Shown here: positions 45,102 through 53,597 of the stretch, piece after piece | Numbering within the stretch: position 1 is the first letter of the stretch | Layout: every line of letters starts with the position of its first letter | DNA from: Streptomyces phaeoluteigriseus | Lineage (GTDB): Bacteria; Actinomycetota; Actinomycetes; Streptomycetales; Streptomycetaceae | Direction of reading: 5' to 3' | NCBI RefSeq assembly: GCF_001896135.2 | Contig: NZ_MPOH02000008.1 | Location: 62,001-126,000, forward strand | DNA: 64,000 nt | Program-made: the position numbers and the translations under genes | Notes under the pieces: generated by a model | Told to the model about the DNA's origin: nothing | Databases searched by the model: none | Seen by the model: the letters and a program-made list of their open reading frames with translations, nothing else

Positions 45102-45589
45102 CAGCGCCCCTCCGATTGGTTGCCCATCATCAACGACCAGGATGCTCCGGGGTGCATCAGCTGTGTCAATGTGGACTTCACTAAATGGAATGATTTCTTC
45201 AGGGAAATTATATACCAGTGATCCCCGTCTGGGAACCCGTCCGTCCGGAGAGGTGCCGTACATCGCGGCCTGCCTCTCCGGCGATAGGGGAAGCATTTCC
45301 TCCAGATTCGCCGCCGAGAGTGCCGGCCCGTCGTCGCCCGAGCAGAGTGATTTCCCTTCGGAAACCGGTTCGCGAGACAAGCGATCGGCGTCCAGTTGCT
45401 TTCCCGGCGGAAAACAAGTGGCCGAAAGAGTTTGTTCCGCGGGTGAGGGCCGGGTCGGCCGGCGAGGCCCTCCTGCTGCGCCGAGCCGACGGAACTTGGG
45501 TCCGCCGCCCTAGGCGTGCCCGGCAAGAGGCGGGGCAGAAGCAGGTGCAGCGGGGGTGGAGCGCCAGTTCGGACCCCTCAAGATCGGGG
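45102..45589. other. Long divergent leader region with an AT-rich patch
   Basis: No gene recognised. An AT-rich patch around 45175-45220 stands out in this GC-rich region and may belong to the marR promoter or an operator. A minus-strand TTGACA occurs at 45164-45169 without a convincing -10 box. Confidence 0.4.
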
Positions 45590-45619
45590 TTGACACGTCG
45601 AGGAATGTCGACCTAACGT
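45590..45619 (+). promoter_or_regulatory. Sigma-70 (HrdB-type) promoter of the NRPS operon
   Basis: TTGACA at 45590-45595 and TAACGT at 45614-45619 with 18-bp spacing. The spacer contains GTCGA (45597-45601) and TCGAC (45608-45612), an inverted repeat that could be bound by the MarR regulator. Transcription would start about 130 bp before the NRPS start. Confidence 0.6.
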
Positions 45620-45750
45620 GATTTCCAGACAGAAACCATTTCCTTTCAAGCGATTTGTGCTTATCTCTCGACAAGCCGGTCACTGGACGTCAGGTGTGTT
45701 CGTCTCCACGGACGCCCGGTGGCCATCCGCCAGCGAGACAAGGAGCACCT

Positions 45751-47580
45751 GTGCTCACGGAGAACGCATTAGGCGAGGCACGTAGCGCTGTTTCTCTGAC
45801 CCTCACGGACGGCTTCGACCGGGTCGTGCGGACCGCCGGAGACGAGGTCGCCCTCGTCTCCGGCACGCGGACCCTGACGTACCGCGAACTGAACGAGCGG
45901 GCCGAGCGCGTGGCCCGCTCACTGATCGCCCGGAAGGTGGCGCCCGGTGACCGGGTCGGCGTGTACCTGCGCCGGTCACCCGACCTGTACGCGGTCATGC
46001 TCGGCATCCTCAAGGCGGGCGCCTGCGTGGTGCCGGTCAACCCGGACCACCCCGCGCCGTTCGTCGACCGGGTGCTGGCCGAATCCGCGCCCACCGCCGT
46101 CGTGCACGACACGGAAGCGCCCGGAGGGGCGGCCCGCATCGCCGGGGCACCGCTGTGGGTGCGGGCCGACGAGCTGACCGCGACCGCGGAGCCGCAGGAC
46201 GACATCCCGCTGCCGCCCGTGTCCGATCCGGAGGGCGCCGCCTTCCTGATGTTCACCTCCGGGTCCACCGGCAGGCCCAAGGGCGTGTGCATCGCCCACC
46301 GCGGGCTGGCACGGCTCGGCCCGTACAGCGGTGACCTGCGGATGGGACCGGGGGACTGCCTGGTCCAGTCCGCGGCGTTCTCCTTCGCCGCGTCCACCAT
46401 CGAGATCTGGCTCGCTTTCCTGCACGGCGCACGCCTCGTCGTGATGCCGCACGGGCTGCCCAGCCTGCCCGCCCTCAAGGACGCGATCGTCCGGCACGGC
46501 GTCACCGCCCTCTCGCTGCCCTGCGGTCTGTTCAACCTGCTGGTGGACGAGGAGCCGGAGTGCCTGGGCGGCGTGCGGCTGATCTTGCTCAGCGGTGACT
46601 TCCCGTCGCCGCAGCACCTCGCCCGCGCGGCACGCGCGACCGGCGCCGTCATCTACAACGGCTACGGCTGCACCGAGAACTCCTCCATCACCGCCCTCTA
46701 CCCCGTCCGCAGCGCCGACGACGTCACCCGCGAGGAACGCGTACCGGTGGGGCGCCCGCTGCCCGGGGTCACCCTGGAGGTCCTGGACGACGCACTGCGA
46801 CCCTGCCCGCCCGGCGCTCCCGGCCAGTTGGCCGTCGGCGGCCTCGGCCTCGCCCAGGGTTACCTGGACGAGCCCGGACTCACCGCCCGCAAGTTCGTGA
46901 CCGGGCCGGACGGACGGCCCCGCTACCTGACCGGCGACCTGGCCCGCACCACCGGGGACGGGGACGTCGTCCTCATCGGCCGCGCCGACAGCATGGTGAA
47001 GATCCGCGGCTACCGCGTCGAACTCACCGCGGTCACCCTCGCTCTGCGCGCGCTGGACGGGGTCCACGACGCCGTGGTCAAGGCGTTCCCCGAGGACGCC
47101 GGCGACAAGTCCCTGACCGCCTTCTACACCACCTCCGACGGACGGCCGCTCGACGGCGCCGACCTGGCACGCCGACTGGGCGACCAACTGCCGTCCTACA
47201 TGGTCCCCTCCTCTTTCCACCACCTCGGCGACCTGCCGAGGAACGCCAACGGAAAAGTCGACCGGTCCGCCCTCAAGGACCCCTCGGCGACTCCGGACAA
47301 GCCGAAGAAAGGTGACACAGCCATGCAGAACCCGCTCGAGACCGTCGTGCTCCAGGCATGGAAGGACATCTCCGGCGCCGAGGACTTCACCACCACCGAC
47401 TCCTTCCTCGGCCACGGCGGGAACTCGCTGCACTTCGTCCAGCTCGCCTCCCGGCTGCAGAAGATATTCGGCGTCGAGGTCAGCACCGAGGACGTCTTCC
47501 GGCACGGCACCGTGGAGCAGTTGGCACGCTTCGTGGAGCAGGCGCGGGACACCGGAGGCAAGCCCGCCCGGATCCAGTAG
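45751..47580 (+). CDS. NRPS A-T protein, loads anthranilate-type acid (TomA-like)
   Basis: A 609-residue NRPS loading module: adenylation (A) then carrier (T). Core motifs: A3 MFTSGSTGRPKG (residues ~167-178), A5 YNGYGCTENS (~302), A7 LTGDLART, A8 VKIRGYRVEL with Lys417, A10 NANGKVDR (~500). The T domain has GHGGNSLHF with phosphopantetheine Ser559. No condensation domain, as expected for the first module of pyrrolobenzodiazepine NRPSs, which activates a substituted anthranilate. GTG at 45751 with AAGGAG. The linker has a Met (ATG 47323) preceded by AAAGGTGA, so a free carrier protein could also be made. Substrate is inferred from the cluster. Confidence 0.9.
   Translation: MLTENALGEARSAVSLTLTDGFDRVVRTAGDEVALVSGTRTLTYRELNERAERVARSLIARKVAPGDRVGVYLRRSPDLYAVMLGILKAGACVVPVNPDHPAPFVDRVLAESAPTAVVHDTEAPGGAARIAGAPLWVRADELTATAEPQDDIPLPPVSDPEGAAFLMFTSGSTGRPKGVCIAHRGLARLGPYSGDLRMGPGDCLVQSAAFSFAASTIEIWLAFLHGARLVVMPHGLPSLPALKDAIVRHGVTALSLPCGLFNLLVDEEPECLGGVRLILLSGDFPSPQHLARAARATGAVIYNGYGCTENSSITALYPVRSADDVTREERVPVGRPLPGVTLEVLDDALRPCPPGAPGQLAVGGLGLAQGYLDEPGLTARKFVTGPDGRPRYLTGDLARTTGDGDVVLIGRADSMVKIRGYRVELTAVTLALRALDGVHDAVVKAFPEDAGDKSLTAFYTTSDGRPLDGADLARRLGDQLPSYMVPSSFHHLGDLPRNANGKVDRSALKDPSATPDKPKKGDTAMQNPLETVVLQAWKDISGAEDFTTTDSFLGHGGNSLHFVQLASRLQKIFGVEVSTEDVFRHGTVEQLARFVEQARDTGGKPARIQ
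47308..47325 (+). promoter_or_regulatory. Possible internal translation start for the carrier domain
   Basis: AAAGGTGA (47308-47315) lies about 8 bp before ATG 47323, exactly at the A-T domain boundary. Translation from here would give a stand-alone ~85-residue carrier protein beginning MQNPLETVVLQAW. Confidence 0.4.
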
Positions 47581-47652
47581 GCATCGTCCGGCTGCGGCCG
47601 TACGGCGCCCCGCCGCTGACGGCCGGTGGATCTCTGCAGAGGACAACGACCG

Positions 47653-50600
47653 GTGAACTCCCCCCTCGAAACCGCTGTACTCGACCTTGCCCGGACCGCT
47701 CTCGGCAGCGCCGACCTCACCGCGCAGGAACCACTCGCCGACCCGTGCGACCGCCCGGAGGTGCTCGACGGCCTCGCCGCCACGCTGACGGCGGTGTTCG
47801 CCGTCGAGGTGACCGGTGCCGACCTGGCGGCCGGCGCCACCGTCGCCGACGTGGCCGGACGCCTGGCCGACCGGCGCGGAGCGCCCCGGGAACCGGAACT
47901 GCGCGCCGGTCTCGCCCCACGCGACGGGCGGGCCGTGGAGGCGTCGTACGGCCAGAGCGGCATCTGGCTGATCGACCAGTACCTGCCCAACCCGGCCGCC
48001 TACAACGGCCCGTTCTTCGTCCGGCTGCCGTTCCCGGCCGACCCCGAACGCCTGCACGCGGCGGTGCGCGGGGTACTGCGCCGCCAGGACGTCCTGCGCA
48101 CCACCTACACCCTGGACGGCGGCACGCTCCGGCAGAACGTCTCGCAGGACGACGACGCGGTCCTCTTCGACGTCGCCCGGTACGGCGACGACAAGGAACT
48201 CGACGCCCTGGTGCACCGCGTGGCCAACCTCCGCCTCGACCTGGCATGCGGACCTGTCGTCGCCGTGACGTGCGCCCTGGGGCCCGCGGAGCAGTCGGCC
48301 GTGATCTGCAACATCCACCACATCGCCTCCGACGCGGCCTCCGCCGGCATCTTCGTGCGGGAACTCCTCGACGCCTACGACCGCATCGGCCGCGGCCTGC
48401 CGGTCGAGGCCGACTCGCTGCGGCCCACCTACGCGGACTTCAGCCAGTGGTACCGCGACCGGCTCACCGACGAGGTCCTGACCCGCTCCCTCGACCACTT
48501 CGCCGACCGGCTCGCCGGGGAGCTCCCGGTGCTCGACCTGCCTACCGACCGGCCCCGCCCCCCGGTGCAGCGGCACCGCGGCGGCACCCTCGCACTGCAC
48601 CTGCCGGCCTCCCTGGCGGACGACTTCGAGGCGCTCGCCCGGGACGAGGGCGTCACCCTGTTCATGGCCCTCGTCGCCGCCTACGCGGTGTTCCTCTCCC
48701 GGCACACGCGCCAGCGGCGTGTACTGATCGGCAGCCCTGTCTCGCTCCGCGACGACCCGGCCACCGACGACCTGATCGGCTACTTCGTCAACCTGGTCGT
48801 ACTGGCGCAGGAGATCGACGACCGGATGACCGTCCGGGACGTGCTCAGCCAGGCACGCCAGGAGGTCGGCGACGCGCTGCGGCACAAGTGGGCCCCCTTC
48901 GAGAAGGTGGTCGAGCGCCTCCAGCCGCCGCGCAGCAACGGCTACACGCCACTCGTGCAGACCATGCTCGTGCTCACCCAGAACGGCTCCGGGATCCACC
49001 ACGGCGGCACCGAACTGCGCGTCGAGCGCGGCGCCGCGCACGGCTCCAAGTACGACCTGTCCCTGGTCTTCGAGCGTGCACCCGACGGCCTGCACTGCCT
49101 GATCGAGTACGACGCGGACCTCTTCGACGAAGCGACCGTACGGGCCATGGGCGGCCGACTGCGGCACATGATGGAGCAGTTCGTCCGGCACCCCGACGCG
49201 GCGCTGCACGAACTGGAGGCGCTCGGCGCCGAAGAGCGCAGTGCCGTGCTCGCCCGCGGGGACCTGACCGCGCACGCCGCGCACGACGCCCCCGTCATGG
49301 AGCTCTTCGAGGCCCAGGTCCGGGCGACCCCCGACGCCGTGGCGCTGGAGGACGACGACACCGCCGTGACCTACCGGGAACTCGACGAGCGCGCCAACCG
49401 GCTCGCCCACGTCCTGCGCGCCTGTGGCGCGGCGCCCGGCACCCGGCTCGGCATCTGCCTGCCGCGCTCCCGCGACATGGTCGTCGCCCTGTTGGCCGTC
49501 CTGAAGACCGGAGCGGCGTACGTCCCGCTCGACCCGTCCTACCCCCGCTCGCGGCTCAGCCACACCCTGCGTGACGCCGATGTCCTGGTGACCGTCACGG
49601 ACAGCACGCTGGCCGGTGAACTCCCGCCCGGTGAGGAGCTTTTCCTCCTCGACCGCAACACCGAGCGGATCGCCGCGGCACCCGCCATCGGACTCGGCCG
49701 CACCAAGACACCCGACGACGAGATCTACGTCGTGCACACCTCGGGCTCCACCGGCCTGCCCAAGGGTGTCGTCATCGCCGACCGGACCGTGGCCAACCTC
49801 GTGCGCGCCCAGCACCGCTGCTCCCCGTGCGGGGCGACCGGGCGGACGCTGCAGTACATGTCGCTGTCGTTCGACGTCTCCGTCATGGAGATCCTCGGCA
49901 CCCTGTGCGTCGGCGGCACCCTCGTGCTCGTCCCCGAGGAGCTGCGCAAGGACCTGCACGCCCTGGCCGGCTTCCTCGCGCGGCACCGCGTCAACCGCGT
50001 CTACCTGCCCTACATCGCGCTCCAGCAGCTGGCCTCGCTGATCACCGACGCCGGTCTGCGCCTGGACGACCTGCGCGAGGTCACCTCCGTGGGCGAGGCC
50101 CTCGTCGTCTCCCCGCAGATCAGGCAGTTCGCCGCCCGCCACCCGGCGCTCCGGCTGGTGAACATGTACGGCCCCTCGGAAACCCACCTGGCCAGCTGGC
50201 ACCCCCTCACCGGCGCGCCCGCCACCTGGCCCGACACCCCGCCGATCGGCCGCCCGGTGGACGGTGTACGGCTGCTGGTCCTCGACGCCCACCTGTGTCT
50301 CGTACCCCCCGGCGTCCCGGGCGAGCTGTACATCGGCGGGCCCGTGCTGTCCCCCGGGTACCGCAACCGGCCCGAGGAGACGGCCCGCCGCTTCCTGCCG
50401 GACCCCTTCGGCGGTCCCGGCGAACGGCTGTACCGCACCGGGGACCTGGTGCGCTGGAACGGCGACGGGGATCTTGAGTACCTCGGCCGGACCGATGACC
50501 AGATCAAGATCCGCGGCTACCGGATCGAGCCTGCCGAGATCGAGGCCGCGCTCGACGACCTGGACGGTGTCGCCTCCGCCGCGGTCACCGCCGTGGACCT

Positions 50601-52257
50601 CGCTCCCGGCGACCGCCGCCTCGTCGCGGTCCTGGAGTCCGCGCGGACCTGGCAGACCGCCGAGTTGCGCCGCGCGGTGTCCGGCACGCTGCCCGACTAC
50701 ATGGTGCCCGCACTGGTCGTCCCGGTGGAGCGCATGCCGACCACCCCGAGCGGGAAGATCGACCGCCGGGCCGTCGCCGGCCTGGCCGCGGCACGGGCGA
50801 CCGAGGCGCGCACCGCACCCCCCGAACCCGCACAACCGCCCCGGCCCGGGCTCGAACAACGGATCGCCACCGAGTGGGGGGATGTGCTGAAGGTGTCCGC
50901 GGTGGGCCGGGACGAGGACTTCTTCGCCATCGGCGGCAACTCCATCATCGCCACCGAACTGGTCTACCGGCTGCGCCGGGCGTTCGACCAGGACCTCTCG
51001 CTGCGCGCCCTGTTCGAGAACCCCACGGTCGCGGGCATGGCCACCCGGCTCGGCACCGGCACGGCGCCGCCCACCACCGCCCCCGCCACGCTGCGGGCGG
51101 ACGCGGAACTCACCGACGACCTGCCCGCCGTCACCGGCACCCCAGTGCCCGTCGCCCAGGCTGGCGACGTGCTGCTCACCGGTGCGACCGGCTTCCTCGG
51201 CGCCTACCTGCTGCGGGAACTGACCGCACGGCCCGGCGGCCGGGTGCACTGCCTGGTGCGGGCGGCCGACGCACGGGCCGGCACGGCCCGGCTGCGGGCC
51301 ACCGCCGACCGCTACCTGCTGGACGGGCAGATCGACTGGGACCGGGTGCGCGCCGTGCCCGGAGACCTCGGCCGGCCCGGTTTCGCCCTGCCCGCCGAGG
51401 AGTACGACGCACTGGCCGGCACCGTCGACGTCGTCTACCACGCGGCCGCGCACATCAACTTCGTGCTGCCGTACGCCTCGGTGAAGCCGACGAACGTGGA
51501 CGGCTTCCGCCACGTCCTGCGCTTCGCCGCCACCGACCGGCCCAAGCACCTGCAGTACATGTCCACCATCGCCGTGTTCGCACCGGGCGAGTCGCCCGGC
51601 GGCGCGGTCCTCACCGAGGACGACGTGCCCGACGCGTGCGAGAGGCTGGGCATCGGCTATACCCAGAGCAAGTGGGTCGCCGAACGCATGGCGCTCGCCG
51701 CCCGTGCCCACGGCGTCCCCGTCACCATCCACCGCATCGGGCGGATCTCGGGCGACAGCGTCACCGGCGCCTGCCAGAGCGACGACTTCCTGTGGCGGCA
51801 GATCAAGAGCTTCATCGAACTCGGCTCGGCACCGCCGGCCGAGGACCTGACCACCGATCTGCTGCCCGTCGACTTCGTCGCCCGCGCCGTGGTCGCCCTC
51901 GCCCGCCACCCCGCCACCCACAACCGCACTCTGCACGTGTTCCACCCGAGCGGATCGGACTTCACCCCGGTCCACGCGGCCCTCCGCGCCGACGGCCACG
52001 ACCTCGAGATCGTCCCGGCCGACACCTGGCTGGCCCGGCTGGAGGAGTCCGCCCGACGCCCCGGCGGCAACGCCCTGGCGGCAGCCGTGCCCCTCTTCCG
52101 CGAGGGCGCCCTGGAACTCGGTGACAACACCTACGGCAACGCCGCCACCACCCGCCTGCTGACCGAACTCGACCTGGCGTGGCCCGCCATCGACCAGCAG
52201 GCGATCGCGCGGATGATCCGCTACTTCCGCTCCGCCGGAGAACTGGCCGGCGACTGA
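47653..52257 (+). CDS. NRPS with vestigial carrier, C-A-T-reductase (TomB-like)
   Basis: A 1534-residue NRPS. Residues ~1-72 are a carrier-like fold (SPLETAVLDLARTAL, then LADPCDRPEVLDG, then TADVAGRLAD-like end) similar to the T domain of the upstream protein, but the phosphopantetheine serine motif GGNS is replaced by CDRPE. Condensation follows (HHIASD, residues 222-227), then A (A3 HTSGSTGLPKG ~697, A5 NMYGPSETH ~837, A8 IKIRGYRIEP ~952, A10 TPSGKIDRR ~1034), T (GGNSI, Ser1097) and a terminal thioester reductase (LTGATGFLGAYL ~1174; YTQSK 1336-1340). The reductase would release a dipeptide aldehyde that cyclises to the imine, the hallmark of pyrrolobenzodiazepines. Expected A substrate: 4-alkylidene-L-proline. 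Confidence 0.92.
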   Translation: MNSPLETAVLDLARTALGSADLTAQEPLADPCDRPEVLDGLAATLTAVFAVEVTGADLAAGATVADVAGRLADRRGAPREPELRAGLAPRDGRAVEASYGQSGIWLIDQYLPNPAAYNGPFFVRLPFPADPERLHAAVRGVLRRQDVLRTTYTLDGGTLRQNVSQDDDAVLFDVARYGDDKELDALVHRVANLRLDLACGPVVAVTCALGPAEQSAVICNIHHIASDAASAGIFVRELLDAYDRIGRGLPVEADSLRPTYADFSQWYRDRLTDEVLTRSLDHFADRLAGELPVLDLPTDRPRPPVQRHRGGTLALHLPASLADDFEALARDEGVTLFMALVAAYAVFLSRHTRQRRVLIGSPVSLRDDPATDDLIGYFVNLVVLAQEIDDRMTVRDVLSQARQEVGDALRHKWAPFEKVVERLQPPRSNGYTPLVQTMLVLTQNGSGIHHGGTELRVERGAAHGSKYDLSLVFERAPDGLHCLIEYDADLFDEATVRAMGGRLRHMMEQFVRHPDAALHELEALGAEERSAVLARGDLTAHAAHDAPVMELFEAQVRATPDAVALEDDDTAVTYRELDERANRLAHVLRACGAAPGTRLGICLPRSRDMVVALLAVLKTGAAYVPLDPSYPRSRLSHTLRDADVLVTVTDSTLAGELPPGEELFLLDRNTERIAAAPAIGLGRTKTPDDEIYVVHTSGSTGLPKGVVIADRTVANLVRAQHRCSPCGATGRTLQYMSLSFDVSVMEILGTLCVGGTLVLVPEELRKDLHALAGFLARHRVNRVYLPYIALQQLASLITDAGLRLDDLREVTSVGEALVVSPQIRQFAARHPALRLVNMYGPSETHLASWHPLTGAPATWPDTPPIGRPVDGVRLLVLDAHLCLVPPGVPGELYIGGPVLSPGYRNRPEETARRFLPDPFGGPGERLYRTGDLVRWNGDGDLEYLGRTDDQIKIRGYRIEPAEIEAALDDLDGVASAAVTAVDLAPGDRRLVAVLESARTWQTAELRRAVSGTLPDYMVPALVVPVERMPTTPSGKIDRRAVAGLAAARATEARTAPPEPAQPPRPGLEQRIATEWGDVLKVSAVGRDEDFFAIGGNSIIATELVYRLRRAFDQDLSLRALFENPTVAGMATRLGTGTAPPTTAPATLRADAELTDDLPAVTGTPVPVAQAGDVLLTGATGFLGAYLLRELTARPGGRVHCLVRAADARAGTARLRATADRYLLDGQIDWDRVRAVPGDLGRPGFALPAEEYDALAGTVDVVYHAAAHINFVLPYASVKPTNVDGFRHVLRFAATDRPKHLQYMSTIAVFAPGESPGGAVLTEDDVPDACERLGIGYTQSKWVAERMALAARAHGVPVTIHRIGRISGDSVTGACQSDDFLWRQIKSFIELGSAPPAEDLTTDLLPVDFVARAVVALARHPATHNRTLHVFHPSGSDFTPVHAALRADGHDLEIVPADTWLARLEESARRPGGNALAAAVPLFREGALELGDNTYGNAATTRLLTELDLAWPAIDQQAIARMIRYFRSAGELAGD

Positions 52258-52373
52258 GGAGACCCCTGTGTCCCGGGCCCTCCCCACGGCGCGCCGACCC
52301 GGCGCCTACCGACCATCCATCAGCACGGCAATCGCCGCAGCGGTCGCCGGACACCGGAAAGCACGAGCAAGCC

Positions 52374-53597
52374 ATGCCAACGAGCTCCTGCCCCGATACC
52401 GAATACGACAGCCTCATCCCCTCCGTGGTCGCGGCACTGCCGGCCGCCCAGCAGCCACAGTGGCCCGACCCCGGCCGTCTCGCCCAAGTCCACGCCGAAC
52501 TGGCCCGCGCCGAACCGCTGGTGACCTACGACAGCGTGCTCGCCCTGCGCCGGCTGCTGTCCCGCGCCGCCGACGGTGAACTGTGCGTCCTGCAGGCCGG
52601 TGACTGCGCCGAGGACCCCGCCGAGTGCGACCCGGCCGCGATGGCCCGCAAGGCCGAGATGCTGGACGTCCTCAGCGACATCGTGCGCACCGGCGCCGGA
52701 CGGCCCGTCGTCCGGGTGGGCCGGATCGCCGGACAGTACGCCAAACCCCGCTCCCAGCCGGAGGAGGAGCACGACGGCGTCCGGCTGCCGGTCTTCCGGG
52801 GTGCGCTGGTGAACGCCCCCGACCCCGACCCCGCAGCGCGCCGCCCCGACCCCGCCCGCATCCTCCGCTGCCACCGGGCCGCCCGGCAGGCCCTCGCCTC
52901 CCTCGACGGGCTCGGCCGCGGCGAGGGGTCGCCCGCCGACGCGCGGGTGTGGACCAGCCACGAGGCACTGCTGCTCGACTACGAACTGCCCCAGGTGCGC
53001 CGGCACCGCTCGGGCCGCAGCTACCTCGCCAGCACCCACTGGCCGTGGGTCGGCGAACGGACCCGGCAGCCCGACGGCGCCCACGTACGGCTGCTGGCGC
53101 ACATGGACAACCCCGTCGCCTGCAAGATCGGCCCGACCACGACCGTGGAGCAGGTGCTCGCCCTGTGCGCCGCGCTCGACCCGGAGCGCTCACCGGGACG
53201 GTTGTCCCTGGTCGCCCGGTTCGGCGCCTCCCGCGTCCACGGCTTGGCCCCCCTGGTACGCGCGGTGCGGCGGGCCGGCCACCCGGTGCTGTGGCTGTGC
53301 GACCCGATGCACGGCAACGGGGAACGCACCGTGCACGGGCTGAAGACGCGTCGCCTCACCGCCGTCATGACGGAGATCAGCCGGTTCGTCGACATCGTCT
53401 CCGCCGAAGGGGGCCGCAGCGTCGGACTGCATCTGGAGGCGTCCCCGGACGACATCGTCGAGTGCAGCGGCGCCGGCTTCACCCCCGCGCCAGGACCGGC
53501 CTACCGCACCCTGTGCGATCCCCGGCTGAACCTGGTGCAGGCCGTCGCGGCGACCGCCTACTGGCGACTGCCCGCCGTCCTGGGGGCCGCCGCATGA
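52374..53597 (+). CDS. Class II DAHP synthase
   Basis: A 407-residue class II (AroA-II, PhzC-like) 3-deoxy-D-arabino-heptulosonate 7-phosphate synthase. It makes DAHP from phosphoenolpyruvate and erythrose 4-phosphate, the entry of the shikimate pathway. Motifs: VLQAGDCAED, RVGRIAGQYAKPRS, WTSHEALLLDYE, MDNPVACKIGP, WLCDPMHGNGE and GLHLEASPDD(IVE). A dedicated copy raises chorismate supply for the anthranilate unit, as in phenazine and tomaymycin clusters. ATG at 52374; its stop overlaps the next gene by ATGA. Confidence 0.93.
   Translation: MPTSSCPDTEYDSLIPSVVAALPAAQQPQWPDPGRLAQVHAELARAEPLVTYDSVLALRRLLSRAADGELCVLQAGDCAEDPAECDPAAMARKAEMLDVLSDIVRTGAGRPVVRVGRIAGQYAKPRSQPEEEHDGVRLPVFRGALVNAPDPDPAARRPDPARILRCHRAARQALASLDGLGRGEGSPADARVWTSHEALLLDYELPQVRRHRSGRSYLASTHWPWVGERTRQPDGAHVRLLAHMDNPVACKIGPTTTVEQVLALCAALDPERSPGRLSLVARFGASRVHGLAPLVRAVRRAGHPVLWLCDPMHGNGERTVHGLKTRRLTAVMTEISRFVDIVSAEGGRSVGLHLEASPDDIVECSGAGFTPAPGPAYRTLCDPRLNLVQAVAATAYWRLPAVLGAAA

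Noticed and set aside
45976..52287. A 2103-codon open frame on the minus strand across the NRPS genes
   Set aside because: It is antisense to two genes with complete NRPS motifs in order; such shadow frames are expected in very GC-rich coding DNA.
24340..52366. A shared 13-mer (GGAAAGCACGAGC) in the direct repeat at 24.34 kb and just before the DAHP synthase at 52.36 kb
   Set aside because: Too short and without any contextual link; treated as coincidence.
52625..53593. N-terminal extension of the PhzE-like frame into the DAHP synthase
   Set aside because: That stretch is an out-of-frame reading of the DAHP synthase gene; the real start is the ATGA overlap at 53594.
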